Shown here: one piece after another, positions 55,733-64,000 of the stretch
How the letters are laid out: every line of letters begins with the position of its first letter
Position numbering within the stretch: the first letter of the stretch is position 1
Assembly (NCBI RefSeq): GCF_019104765.1
Contig: NZ_JAHRXJ010000011.1
Location: 62,001 to 126,000, forward strand
Direction of reading: 5' to 3'
DNA from: Synechococcus sp. HK05
GTDB lineage: Bacteria > Cyanobacteriota > Cyanobacteriia > PCC-6307 > Cyanobiaceae
DNA: 64,000 nt
Made by a program: the position numbers and the translations under genes
Notes under the pieces: generated by a model
Databases searched by the model: none
What the model was told of the DNA's origin: nothing
Seen by the model: only the letters and a program-made list of their open reading frames with translations

Positions 55733-57550
55733 TCAGTGGCCTGCCAAACCGATGGCGTGATCGTCTAGACGCACCAGCTCTTCAAAGGTGGCGGAAGAGC
55801 TCTGCAACTCGTCAACACTGCTATAAGCCCTGATGCCACCATCCACCAACTCCACGATTCGATCGCAACGACTCACCGTGCTCAGCCGATGGGCCACCAC
55901 CAAGGTGGTGCAGCGGCGGCCCACCAGCTCCAAGGCATCGATCACCTCAGATTCCGTGCGGTTGTCGAGGGCACTGGTGGCCTCATCCAGTACCAGGAAG
56001 CTGGAGCGGCGATAAAAAGCCCGGGCTAGGGCAAGGCGCTGCCGTTGCCCACCTGATAAGCGCAGCCCATCGTCGCCAACGGGACTTTGGAGCCCGAACG
56101 GCAACTGGGCCACAAAGTCATCGAGCCGTGCCGCCTCGAGCGCCTCCCAGACGCGGTGCTCATCCACGTGCTCCATGAGCTCGCCGAAGGCCACGTTGTC
56201 CAGGATGGTTCCGTGCAGCAAATGGATCGACTGGGGAACGTGAGCGCAGTTGGCCTGCCAGGCCGGCACCTCCAAATCGTCCACGGGAATACCGTCGAGC
56301 TCAAGGGCCCCCTGCTGAGGACTGAGCAAGCCAAGCAGCAGATGGGCTGTGGTGCTTTTCCCGCTGCCCGTTGTGCCGACCAGAGCCACACGGGCACCAA
56401 CAGGGATGGTGAGGTCCACCCCTTTGAGCACCCAGTCGTGCGACTGGGGGTAGCGGAACCACACATCGCGCAAGCGCACGAAATGACGGGGAGCGACTCC
56501 CGCAGGAGATGGCACGCCCGGGGTGCGCAGGGTGGGACGCTGCTCGGGCAAGGACAGCAGCTCCACCACATCCCCCAGCAAAGGCAGCGAGCCGCGAATG
56601 CGGGTCACGGCCCGAAACGCGTCTTGAAGCGGAGGGGTCAACCGCAGAGCAGCCACGGAAATCATCGCCAGGAAGGGCAGGATCTGCTGCACCCGCTGGG
56701 GGTTACCGCTGAGCAGCGCCGGCAGGGCCCCGATCGCAAAGATCACCGTGATGCCCAGCGGCTCAATCAAGCCACGCGGCAGCTCAGGTAACCATTCAGC
56801 CAACCAGATGCTCTGCCTGGAGAGTTCGGTGGAGCGCCCGAAAATCGATTGGAAGTGGGGTTCGCTGCTGGTGAGCTGGATATCGCGAACCGCATCAATG
56901 GATTCGAGCAACACCTGAGATGAGCGGCTCTCCATCGCCACCCGCACGGAGCTGGCTGCACGCAACCGCGGGGTCACGCTCAGTGAAACAAGCACGTAAG
57001 CCAGCACCAACCCCAACACCAGGGCAACGGAGAGCCAGCGGCCCACCCAGAGAATCCCGATGGAGAGCAAGGCGATGGAGGCAACGCCGCTGATCAACTG
57101 CAGGATCGGCGTGATCACATTCACCGCCAGGTGATTGAGATTGGCCAACACCCGCGCACTGAGCTCAGCTGAGCCCGACTCCAGATGAAACAGCAGGGGT
57201 TGCCTCAGTAGTCGGGCGTAAATCTGATCCGAAAGATCGCGCCAGATCCGCGCTGCCAGGCGTTGCTGCCGCAGTCTCAAGGCAAGCTTCGACGCCGACG
57301 CCAACCAGCAGGCGAGCACAAAACCACCGATCAGCCACAGGCTCTGATCCACAGCCTCAGCACCAACCGATGGCCGAAGCCCCGTCTGACCCACGAGCGA
57401 ACCGGTGAGCTGGGCAATCAACCAGACACAAGCCAGATCCAAGGCGCCGGGCAACACGGACACCGGCACCAAGGCCTGCACGGCCCTCAGACGCTGCGGC
57501 GGCAACAAGCGGAACAGCTGCCGCAGCTGGTCAAGGGTCCGGCTTTGCAT
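55733..57550 (-). CDS. ABC exporter, membrane and ATPase fused (second of a tandem pair)
   Basis: 605 residues. It shares an opening pattern with the preceding exporter (QALVPVSVLPGALDLACVWLI compared with FLLPISVVPGILDAASIAVVA) and has intact Walker A GTTGSGKST, LSGGQRQRLALARAFYRRSSFLVLDEATSALD and VVAHRLSTVSRCD. A heterodimer with the first is possible, as is two homodimers with different cargo. 99 bp separate the two genes. Confidence 0.87.
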   Translation of the reverse strand: MQSRTLDQLRQLFRLLPPQRLRAVQALVPVSVLPGALDLACVWLIAQLTGSLVGQTGLRPSVGAEAVDQSLWLIGGFVLACWLASASKLALRLRQQRLAARIWRDLSDQIYARLLRQPLLFHLESGSAELSARVLANLNHLAVNVITPILQLISGVASIALLSIGILWVGRWLSVALVLGLVLAYVLVSLSVTPRLRAASSVRVAMESRSSQVLLESIDAVRDIQLTSSEPHFQSIFGRSTELSRQSIWLAEWLPELPRGLIEPLGITVIFAIGALPALLSGNPQRVQQILPFLAMISVAALRLTPPLQDAFRAVTRIRGSLPLLGDVVELLSLPEQRPTLRTPGVPSPAGVAPRHFVRLRDVWFRYPQSHDWVLKGVDLTIPVGARVALVGTTGSGKSTTAHLLLGLLSPQQGALELDGIPVDDLEVPAWQANCAHVPQSIHLLHGTILDNVAFGELMEHVDEHRVWEALEAARLDDFVAQLPFGLQSPVGDDGLRLSGGQRQRLALARAFYRRSSFLVLDEATSALDNRTESEVIDALELVGRRCTTLVVAHRLSTVSRCDRIVELVDGGIRAYSSVDELQSSSATFEELVRLDDHAIGLAGH

Positions 57551-57559
57551 GTGAGCAAA

Positions 57560-58663
57560 TTATCGGTTCACCGATCCGCGACGATTCTTCAAAGCCCAGA
57601 CGAAGCCAGAGATCTGATTGGCTAAGCCCTGACGGATCCGGGCCCAGGGCAGCAGGCCCTGGGACGTCGTTAGCAGCGGTGAGGCTCCGGATGCCAATCG
57701 GTCCCAATGTTGATTGATCTCTTGCAGCGCTTGCTGCCAACGCCTGGTTTGCGTTGGCTCCGAGCAAGCCTGGAGGAGTTGATTCAGCCCATCGGGCTCA
57801 GCCCGCCACGCCGCAGGGTCTCGGACCGCGGCCGTAACGCGCTCAAGATCGGCCTGAAGCGTGCCGGCAGCCAACTGATGGCCGATCCGCCCGGGGTCGA
57901 GGTTGTCGGCCAGGGCATGGTTCACGCTGCTGAACACCACACAGCCGCAAGCCAGCGCCTCAATCGGCGGCAGCCCAAATCCCTCGCTAACCCCGCGGCT
58001 GCGCCAATAGGGAGCTGAGTCGTAGAGGTAAACGGTGGCGCTGTTGAAAAGGTCCACCAGATCGTCCACCCAGCCGCTCTGCACCTCCACCCGCAGTCCA
58101 CGCTCCCGGAGCGCAGGCACCAACTGCTCCAACACATAGGTGCTGGTTTTGCGGCGCTGCACCAGCACATCAATCGGCCTGGGGGCCTGGCCGTTGCGAT
58201 CACCTCGCTCCAGCCACATCGGCTCAAGGGCATTGGGCACCAGCGTGAGGGGATTGCGGGGCGCCCGATCACCCCAGTAGCCGAGGGTGTTGCGGCTCAC
58301 GGCCACCACCGGCACCCCCGCCGGCAGATCAAAGCCATACCCACTGCTGTGGGCGTGATATGCGCAGGCTCGGCCCTTGAGCCGACGCAGCAACCACGGC
58401 ACATCAAAGCCCCAACTCACCAACCACAGGGGAGAACGGCTTGAGCAATCAGCCGGTTCTTGCCGCAGCAGATCCGCAAGGAAAGGATGATCAGGCTCCC
58501 GCTGCCGGTAGGTGACCACCTGCACACGGGCTATCTGCGCCAACAACCTGGCGGTCTGCAGCTCCACCAGCAGACCGCCACAGCGAAACCGGCCCGTGGT
58601 GCCGGGAACAAGAATGCGAATCGAGCGCAAGGGAGACTGGCCTGAAGGCCAACTCTGGCTCAA
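57560..58663 (-). CDS. Glycosyltransferase (GT-B-like)
   Basis: 367 residues from TTG 58663, which overlaps the heme oxygenase TGA (TTGA); an internal TTG at 58630 is the alternative. IRILVPGTTGRFRCGGLLVELQTARLL at the start, and VSEGFGLPPIEALACGCVVFSSVNHALADNL at the C-terminal donor site (GT1/GT4-like). Probably acts in the polysaccharide cluster. Confidence 0.8.
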   Translation of the reverse strand: MSQSWPSGQSPLRSIRILVPGTTGRFRCGGLLVELQTARLLAQIARVQVVTYRQREPDHPFLADLLRQEPADCSSRSPLWLVSWGFDVPWLLRRLKGRACAYHAHSSGYGFDLPAGVPVVAVSRNTLGYWGDRAPRNPLTLVPNALEPMWLERGDRNGQAPRPIDVLVQRRKTSTYVLEQLVPALRERGLRVEVQSGWVDDLVDLFNSATVYLYDSAPYWRSRGVSEGFGLPPIEALACGCVVFSSVNHALADNLDPGRIGHQLAAGTLQADLERVTAAVRDPAAWRAEPDGLNQLLQACSEPTQTRRWQQALQEINQHWDRLASGASPLLTTSQGLLPWARIRQGLANQISGFVWALKNRRGSVNR

Positions 58664-59373
58664 GCGGCCACAGCCTCGGTGCTGCCGGCGCGCTGACGGC
58701 GAGTGAGGAAGCCGAACAGCACCTTGCCGATGGCAGCCACCAGATTGCCCTCCAGCTCCTTGAACATGTTCATGTTGAGGTGGAAGGCCTCATTGGCCTC
58801 CTCCACGATGCGATCGGCGGTGGGCTGATCGATCGGCAGGGTGTCCATCGCGGCGCGATAGGTGCCTTTGAAGGCCTTCTCGTCGTCGATGGCGGGGAAC
58901 TCGTAGAAGTTCAGGCCGTCGTTGTCGCCCAGGTTCATCGCCTTCTGGGCGATGTTCTTGAGGATCTGGCCGCCAGAGAGATCGCCCAGGTAGCGGGTGT
59001 AGTGGTGGCCCACCAACAGTTCCGGCGACTCCTGCGCCACCTGGTGAATGCGGGCCACGTAGGCGGCTGCCGAGGGGGAGGGCTGGATCTGGTTCTTCCA
59101 GTCAGCGCCGAAGTAATAGGCGAGGTCTTGCTCGAGGGCTTCGCGGCGATTCAGCTGGGAGAAGGCGATCGGTGCCAGCACCGGGTGATCCTTCAGCCGG
59201 GCGATCTCCTCCTCCATCGCGCCGTACACGAAGTAGAGATCAGCCACCAGCTTGCGGTAGCTGGCCTTATCCACCACACCCTTGAGGAAGCAGCTCACAA
59301 AGCCGGTGTTCTCGGCCATGGTGTGGGACTTCTTCGTCCCTTCACGCAGTTGGGCAGCAAGGGCGACAGACAT
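58660..59373 (-). CDS. ho1: Heme oxygenase
   Basis: Opens heme to biliverdin IXalpha, CO and iron with ferredoxin; first step toward phycobilins. 237 residues from ATG 59373. Heme-ligand His is in GTKKSHTMAENTGFV (position about 17); distal helix GHHYTRYLGDLSGGQIL is highly conserved, as is NEAFHLNMNMF. Usual length for cyanobacterial HO1. Its stop overlaps the next gene in TTGA. Confidence 0.97.
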   Translation of the reverse strand: MSVALAAQLREGTKKSHTMAENTGFVSCFLKGVVDKASYRKLVADLYFVYGAMEEEIARLKDHPVLAPIAFSQLNRREALEQDLAYYFGADWKNQIQPSPSAAAYVARIHQVAQESPELLVGHHYTRYLGDLSGGQILKNIAQKAMNLGDNDGLNFYEFPAIDDEKAFKGTYRAAMDTLPIDQPTADRIVEEANEAFHLNMNMFKELEGNLVAAIGKVLFGFLTRRQRAGSTEAVAA

Positions 59374-59481
59374 GGTGATCGGTCCGCGGTCAGCGCTCGG
59401 GCAGATCGCCAACCGTAGTGGCGTCATCCACGGCAGCGCCGACAAGGTTGCGAAGGGTTACGCAGCTGGGCTGGCCCTCTC

Positions 59482-59928
59482 TCAAGCGGCGTGAGCCGAA
59501 GCACCGGGGCTGAACAGCGCAAACACCTCCCGCACAAACCCCTGCAACGCCTCCACCACGGCTGGCTGGGGCAGATGCGTGCCGGTGGGCTGCCAATCGC
59601 CCACGCTCGCCAGCCGCCAACGCTCCGACTCATAGGTGAGGCCGCGGATCGTCACCCCCAACAGCCGTGGCCGGGCCGATCCGCCTGCAGGCGACTGCTC
59701 GAGCCGCAGCTGCACCAGAAAGGAGCGGCACTGGCTGCGGGGGCTCCAGCCCGGCAGGTGAAAGGAGAGATCGAGGCTGTCTTGCTCGGCGTGGGCGCGG
59801 GTCTGGGGGTCGTCGCGCCAGGGGGTGAGGTTGGCGCGGGCGTCGGGGAAATGCTGGCGGAACAACACGGCAACGGAAGCCACACGCTGCGCCAGTTCCA
59901 CAGATCGGACCTGGTCGGACGCATTCAT
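59482..59928 (-). CDS. Conserved hypothetical protein
   Basis: 148 residues from ATG 59928. No domain recognised. Contains RSQCRSFLVQLRLEQ and LGVTIRGLTYESERWRL, ending in a hydrophobic-aromatic tail VREVFALFSPG. The longer frame to 60552 overlaps icd and is a shadow. It may be a picocyanobacterial core protein of unknown function, lying upstream of heme oxygenase on the same strand. Confidence 0.6.
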   Translation of the reverse strand: MNASDQVRSVELAQRVASVAVLFRQHFPDARANLTPWRDDPQTRAHAEQDSLDLSFHLPGWSPRSQCRSFLVQLRLEQSPAGGSARPRLLGVTIRGLTYESERWRLASVGDWQPTGTHLPQPAVVEALQGFVREVFALFSPGASAHAA

Positions 59929-60012
59929 GCCGTTGCCCCTGCAGCAGAACCGCGAATCCCCAAAACCTAGGCTCGCTCCACTGTTCACGCCGCCCTCGGT
60001 CAGCAAGCACCC

Positions 60013-61443
60013 ATGGCCAGTTACGAGAAGCTCACCGCCCCAGCCCAGGGCACGGCCATCCGCTTCGAGAACGGCCAGCCGGTGGTGCCCAACGATCCGA
60101 TCATTCCCTTCATCCGCGGCGATGGCACCGGCGTGGACATCTGGCCCGCCACCCAGAAAGTGCTCGATGCGGCGGTGGCCAAGGCCTATGGCGGTGAGCG
60201 CCGCATCGAGTGGTTCAAGGTGTACGCCGGCGATGAAGCCTGCGACCTTTACGGCACGTATCAATATCTGCCGGAGGACACCCTCGAGGCGATCCGCACC
60301 TACGGCGTAGCGATCAAGGGGCCCCTCACCACCCCGATCGGTGGGGGCATTCGCTCCCTGAACGTGGCGCTGCGGCAGATCTTCGATCTGTATTGCTGCG
60401 TGCGCCCCTGCCGCTACTACGAAGGCACCCCCAGCCCTCACAAGCGGCCCCAAGACCTCGACGTGATCGTGTACCGCGAGAACACCGAGGACATCTACAT
60501 GGGGATCGAGTGGGAAGCCACTGATCCGGTGTGCCTCGAGCTCATCAAGCACCTCAATGAGGTGGTGATCCCGGCCAACGGCAAGCTCGGCAAGCGCCAG
60601 ATCCCGGCCGGCTCAGGCATCGGCATCAAGCCCGTGAGCAAGCACGGCAGCCAGCGCCACATCCGCAAGGCGATCCAACACGCCCTGCGCCTGGAGGGCG
60701 ACAAGCGCCACGTGACCCTTGTGCACAAGGGCAACATCATGAAATTCACGGAAGGCTCCTTCCGCGACTGGGGCTACGAGCTCGCCACCACCGAATTCCG
60801 CGCTGACTGCGTGACCGAGCGGGAGAGCTGGATCCTCGATAACGCCGACAGCAATCCCGGCCTGAGCATCGAAGCCAACGCCCGCATGGTGGATCCCGGC
60901 TACGACGCCCTCACTCCAGAGAAAAAGGAAGCGATCTGCGCTGAGGTGAAGGGCGTGCTCGATGCCATCGGCGCCAGCCACGGCAACGGCCAGTGGAAGC
61001 AGATGGTGATGGTCGACGACCGCATCGCTGACAGCATCTTCCAGCAGATCCAGACCCGCCCGGCCGACTACTCGATCCTCGCCACCCTCAACCTCAACGG
61101 CGACTACATCTCCGATGCCGCCGCCGCGGTGGTGGGCGGCCTGGGCATGGCCCCCGGCGCCAACATTGGCGATAACGCCGCCATCTTCGAAGCCACCCAC
61201 GGCACCGCTCCGAAGCACGCTGGCCTCGATCGCATCAACCCCGGCTCGGTGATCCTCAGCGGCGTGATGATGCTCGAATACATGGGCTGGCAGGAAGCCG
61301 CAGATCTGATCACGGCTGGCCTCAGCGCCGCCATCGCCAACAAGGAGGTCACCTACGACCTGGCCCGCCTGATGGAACCCCGCGTAGAGCCGGTGAGCTG
61401 CAGCGGCTTCGCCGATGCGGTGATCAAGCACTTCGGGGGCTGA
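60013..61443 (+). CDS. icd: Isocitrate dehydrogenase (NADP-dependent)
   Basis: Oxidative decarboxylation of isocitrate to 2-oxoglutarate, the nitrogen-assimilation carbon skeleton in cyanobacteria, which lack a standard 2-oxoglutarate dehydrogenase. 476 residues, usual for the cyanobacterial form. FIRGDGTGVDIWPA, IRSLNVALRQIFDLY, IVYRENTEDIYMGIEW and LNLNGDYISDAAAAVVGGLGMAPGANIG are conserved; the substrate Ser is in IRSLN. ATG 60013. No 5' promoter is clear in the short gap. Confidence 0.97.
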   Translation: MASYEKLTAPAQGTAIRFENGQPVVPNDPIIPFIRGDGTGVDIWPATQKVLDAAVAKAYGGERRIEWFKVYAGDEACDLYGTYQYLPEDTLEAIRTYGVAIKGPLTTPIGGGIRSLNVALRQIFDLYCCVRPCRYYEGTPSPHKRPQDLDVIVYRENTEDIYMGIEWEATDPVCLELIKHLNEVVIPANGKLGKRQIPAGSGIGIKPVSKHGSQRHIRKAIQHALRLEGDKRHVTLVHKGNIMKFTEGSFRDWGYELATTEFRADCVTERESWILDNADSNPGLSIEANARMVDPGYDALTPEKKEAICAEVKGVLDAIGASHGNGQWKQMVMVDDRIADSIFQQIQTRPADYSILATLNLNGDYISDAAAAVVGGLGMAPGANIGDNAAIFEATHGTAPKHAGLDRINPGSVILSGVMMLEYMGWQEAADLITAGLSAAIANKEVTYDLARLMEPRVEPVSCSGFADAVIKHFGG

Positions 61444-61462
61444 TCAGGCGACACTGGCTCCC

Positions 61463-62794
61463 ATGAGCACCGCCGCAGCTGCCGCCAACGCCACGGATCC
61501 CTGCGTGCACTGCGGCTTCTGCCTGCCCACGTGCGCCAGCTACCGGGTGCTGGGCACCGAGATGGATTCGCCCCGCGGGCGGATCCATGCCCTCAAGGCA
61601 ATCGAAGCCGGTGAGCTGGAGCTCGATGCCACTACTGCCGGCCATTTCGACAGCTGCCTCGGTTGCTTCGCCTGCGTGAGCGCCTGCCCCTCCGGGGTGC
61701 GTTACGACGAGCTGATCGAAGCCACGCGGCCCAAGCTGAACGCGCCCGAGCTGCGCAGCCCTGCCCAGCGGGCCTTTCGCCAGCTGCTGTTCGCCCTGCT
61801 GCCCTACCCGCAACGGCTGCGGGCCGTCCTCACCCCCCTGCGGGGATACGCAGGAACACCACTGCAACGCCTAGCCCGTTGGAGTGGCCTCACCCGAATG
61901 CTGGGGCCGCAACTCGAGGCGATGGAGCAGCTGCTCCCGCCGCTGCAACCGGAGGCCTTCCGCGATGGCCTGCCGCTGGTCGTTCCCGCCCGGGGAGAGC
62001 GGCGCGCCCGCGTGGGGCTGGTGCTGGGCTGCGTGCAACGGCTGTTTGATCCCGGTGTGAACGCCGCCACGCTGGAGGTGCTCACGGCCAACGGCGTGGA
62101 GGTGGTGATTCCGCCGAGCCAGGGGTGCTGCGGGGCCGTCACCCATCACCAGGGCGAACTGGAGCAGACCCGAGAACTGGCCAACGCCCTGATCGAAAGC
62201 TTCCAAGCCGTGGTGGGTCCTGGCAAAGCGGCGGGGCCAGAGCCCCTCGATGCCGTGCTGGTGGCTGCCTCCGGCTGCGGCCACACCCTCAAGCACTACG
62301 ACCGGCTGCTGGAGAGCGATCAGGGCGCGGCCTTTGCGTCCCAGGTGCGTGACGTTCACCAGTTCCTGGCGGAGCTGGGGCTCAGCGACGCCTTCCAGGC
62401 CGGGCTCCAGCCACTCAGCCACAGCGATAGCCAGCCCGCCAGCGCCGACAACCCAGTGGTGGTGGCGTATCACGATGCCTGCCACATGCTCCACGGCCAA
62501 GGCATCAGCGCCGAACCGCGCCAACTGCTGCGCGCCATTCCGCACCTGCAGCTGCGGGAAGCCACCGAAGCCGGCGTGTGCTGCGGCAGCGCTGGCATCT
62601 ACAACCTGGTGCAACCCGAAGAGGCGGCAGCACTGGGCGCGATCAAGGCCGCCGATCTCACAAGCACCGGAGCTGACGTGGTGGCCAGCGCCAACATCGG
62701 CTGCACGATGCAGCTGCGCCGGCACCTGCCGGCAGTGGCCGTGGCCCATCCAATCGAACTGCTGCATCGCAGCGCCTGCGGCGGCCAGGCTTGA
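61463..62794 (+). CDS. glcF: Glycolate oxidase iron-sulfur subunit
   Basis: 443 residues. Two ferredoxin-type [4Fe-4S] motifs at the N terminus: CVHCGFCLPTCASY and CLGCFACVSACPSGV. Two CCG domains follow (QGCCGAVTHH and CCGSAGIYNL), as in GlcF. It passes electrons from glycolate oxidation by GlcD in photorespiration. The last bases overlap the next start in TTGA. Only the Fe-S subunit is here; GlcD/E would lie elsewhere. Confidence 0.93.
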   Translation: MSTAAAAANATDPCVHCGFCLPTCASYRVLGTEMDSPRGRIHALKAIEAGELELDATTAGHFDSCLGCFACVSACPSGVRYDELIEATRPKLNAPELRSPAQRAFRQLLFALLPYPQRLRAVLTPLRGYAGTPLQRLARWSGLTRMLGPQLEAMEQLLPPLQPEAFRDGLPLVVPARGERRARVGLVLGCVQRLFDPGVNAATLEVLTANGVEVVIPPSQGCCGAVTHHQGELEQTRELANALIESFQAVVGPGKAAGPEPLDAVLVAASGCGHTLKHYDRLLESDQGAAFASQVRDVHQFLAELGLSDAFQAGLQPLSHSDSQPASADNPVVVAYHDACHMLHGQGISAEPRQLLRAIPHLQLREATEAGVCCGSAGIYNLVQPEEAAALGAIKAADLTSTGADVVASANIGCTMQLRRHLPAVAVAHPIELLHRSACGGQA

Positions 62795-64000
62795 GCGATC
62801 CAGCACCCACAGCCCCCCAGACGGGCAAGCTGCTGTCGGTGCTGGGTGTGGCCTTCGGCCTGGCGGGTTCCGTAGGCGGCACCATCGGCGCCGGCATCCT
62901 GCGCACACCAGGGCTTGTGGCAGCCCAGCTGCACACACCAGCCCTGGCGCTGTTGGCCTGGCTGGTGGGAGGTCTTTATGCCCTGCTCGGCGCCATCTGC
63001 ATCGCTGAACTAGCGGCAAGCATGCCCAGAGCTGGCGGTTGGTATGTGTATGCCGAGCAGGCCTTCGGCCGGCGGGCCGGTTGGCTGGTGGGGTGGACTG
63101 ACTGGCTCGCTCACTGCATCGGCCTGGCCTGGGTGGCGACCACCGTGGGTGAGTTACTGGCGGACTGGCTGACAGCTGAGGTGGCCACAAACTGGCAGGG
63201 CCGAGCCTTAGCGCTGCTCGTGCTGGCCCTGTTCAGCGCCGTTCAGCTACTGGGAGTACGAGCCGGCGGCGCGAGCCAGGAGCTGCTCAGCCTGGTGAAA
63301 GCGGTCGCCTTTCTCAGCCTCGCTGCAGCCAGCTTTGTGCTGCCTGCGGCCGATCCTGTGGCCTCGGCCGCCGCGGATTCTGCTGGCCTGCTCAACCAGG
63401 GGCCGGCCCTGGCCATCGGAGCCGTGTTGGCCTTGCAGGCCGTGATCACCACCTTCGACGGCTGGGCGTCACCGGTGTATTTCGCTGAAGAATTCAGCGA
63501 CCCGAGCCGCGACCTGCCCCGATCCCTGATTGGCGGGGTGCTAGCCGTTCTGGCGCTCTATTTGTTGATCAACGCAGCTCTGCTGCATGTGCTGCCCATG
63601 CCTATACTCAGCCAGGCCAACCTGCCGGCTGCAGACGCCGCCCGCAGCCTGTTGGGCCAGCCCGGCGGGCAAGTGATCAGCGCTGTGGCCCTGATCTCAC
63701 TCCTTGGCCTCATCAACACCGTGGTAATGGCAGCGCCGCGCATCCTGTTTGGCCTGAGCCGCGATCAGCTGATGCCGGCAACGCTCAGTGGCGTAAACCC
63801 TGGCGGCACACCCACCGCCGCTCTGGTGCTCACCAGCGGCTTCGCCGGCCTGCTCGTGCTGGCGGGCTCCTTCGACCACCTGCTCGGCATGGGCGCCTTT
63901 CTCTACGTGGGCCTACCCCTCAGCGGGATCGCAGCCCAGCTGTGGTTGCGCCGCCAGCAACCGGAGCTGCCGCGGCCCTACTTGAGCTGGGGGTACCCCC
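62791..64000 (+). CDS. APC family amino acid permease, 3' end cut by the window
   Basis: 403 residues visible from TTG 62791, with no stop before the window edge. GSVGGTIGAGILRTPGLVA near residue 28 is the first-helix signature of the amino acid-polyamine-organocation superfamily, and ASMPRAGGWYVYAEQAFG is the typical second-helix/loop segment. About nine hydrophobic spans are visible. Substrate unknown. The TTG overlaps the glcF stop, suggesting coupled translation. Confidence 0.85.
   Translation, partial: MSDPAPTAPQTGKLLSVLGVAFGLAGSVGGTIGAGILRTPGLVAAQLHTPALALLAWLVGGLYALLGAICIAELAASMPRAGGWYVYAEQAFGRRAGWLVGWTDWLAHCIGLAWVATTVGELLADWLTAEVATNWQGRALALLVLALFSAVQLLGVRAGGASQELLSLVKAVAFLSLAAASFVLPAADPVASAAADSAGLLNQGPALAIGAVLALQAVITTFDGWASPVYFAEEFSDPSRDLPRSLIGGVLAVLALYLLINAALLHVLPMPILSQANLPAADAARSLLGQPGGQVISAVALISLLGLINTVVMAAPRILFGLSRDQLMPATLSGVNPGGTPTAALVLTSGFAGLLVLAGSFDHLLGMGAFLYVGLPLSGIAAQLWLRRQQPELPRPYLSWGYP

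Noticed and set aside
59374-59481. Pho-box-like repeats upstream of heme oxygenase
   Set aside because: The two CCTT-containing repeats do not match the tandem CTTAACCT consensus well enough.
61871-63190. 439-codon minus-strand frame across glcF and the permease
   Set aside because: Antisense to two supported genes; no recognisable motif.

Overview
The window is a gene-dense, GC-rich chromosome segment from a unicellular picocyanobacterium, most likely of the Cyanobium / Synechococcus cluster-5 group. The evidence is gene content: photosystem II genes (psbK, psbE-F-L-J with ycf48 and a membrane rubredoxin), NDH-1 subunits (ndhC-K-J), chlD, heme oxygenase, a carotenoid oxygenase and scattered HIP1 octamers (GCGATCGC). 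Both ends are cut: the left edge holds the C-terminal part of tgt, the right edge an unfinished amino acid permease. I found one tRNA gene, one type II toxin-antitoxin pair, no rRNA, no CRISPR array and no insertion sequence. No gap between genes exceeds about 190 bases.

Layout. 1-13.8 kb is mostly housekeeping: tgt, psbK with its terminator, a WecG-type glycosyltransferase, a very large GH15-like protein, a sugar-type oxidoreductase, a CNNM-type membrane protein, tRNA(CAT), pyrE, ygfZ, a RecB-like nuclease, a phosphohexomutase, rdgB and a SIMPL protein. 13.9-29.4 kb holds the carotenoid oxygenase/YciI pair, fabI-bestrophin-hisB, a two-gene split photolyase, a thioredoxin-like protein, a DegT aminotransferase, a complete photolyase with a NUDIX hydrolase, the toxin-antitoxin pair, folK, a polytopic membrane protein and chlD. 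29.4-36.6 kb carries an MCE lipid-transfer pair, YvcK, ndhCKJ and the rubA-ycf48-psbEFLJ photosystem II assembly unit, closed by a clear terminator.

36.7-58.7 kb is the most distinctive part. It starts with a nucleotide-sugar operon: UDP-glucose dehydrogenase (close to the animal/plant type), UDP-xylose synthase and a UDP-glucuronate 4-epimerase. These would give UDP-glucuronate, UDP-xylose and UDP-galacturonate. After hisS come galE, a Wzy/WaaL-like polymerase, several glycosyltransferases, three sulfotransferase-like proteins and two paralogous ABC exporters, interrupted only by a CCA-adding-type enzyme and the PcrA/UvrD helicase. Together they read as a locus for making, sulfating and exporting an acidic surface polysaccharide. 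Much of 42.5-43.7 kb and 47-55.7 kb is visibly AT-richer than the rest, which suggests later acquisition or faster turnover. 58.7-64 kb returns to core metabolism: heme oxygenase, isocitrate dehydrogenase, the glycolate oxidase Fe-S subunit and an APC permease.

Most notable observations: the candidate sulfated-polysaccharide locus; a photolyase split into two genes in inverted domain order; a 22-bp-spaced pair of near-palindromic 10-mers that recurs in three separate intergenic regions and looks like an uncharacterised operator; and several compact arrangements (start codons overlapping head to head, TTGA and TGATG stop-start junctions, a 65-bp convergent overlap).
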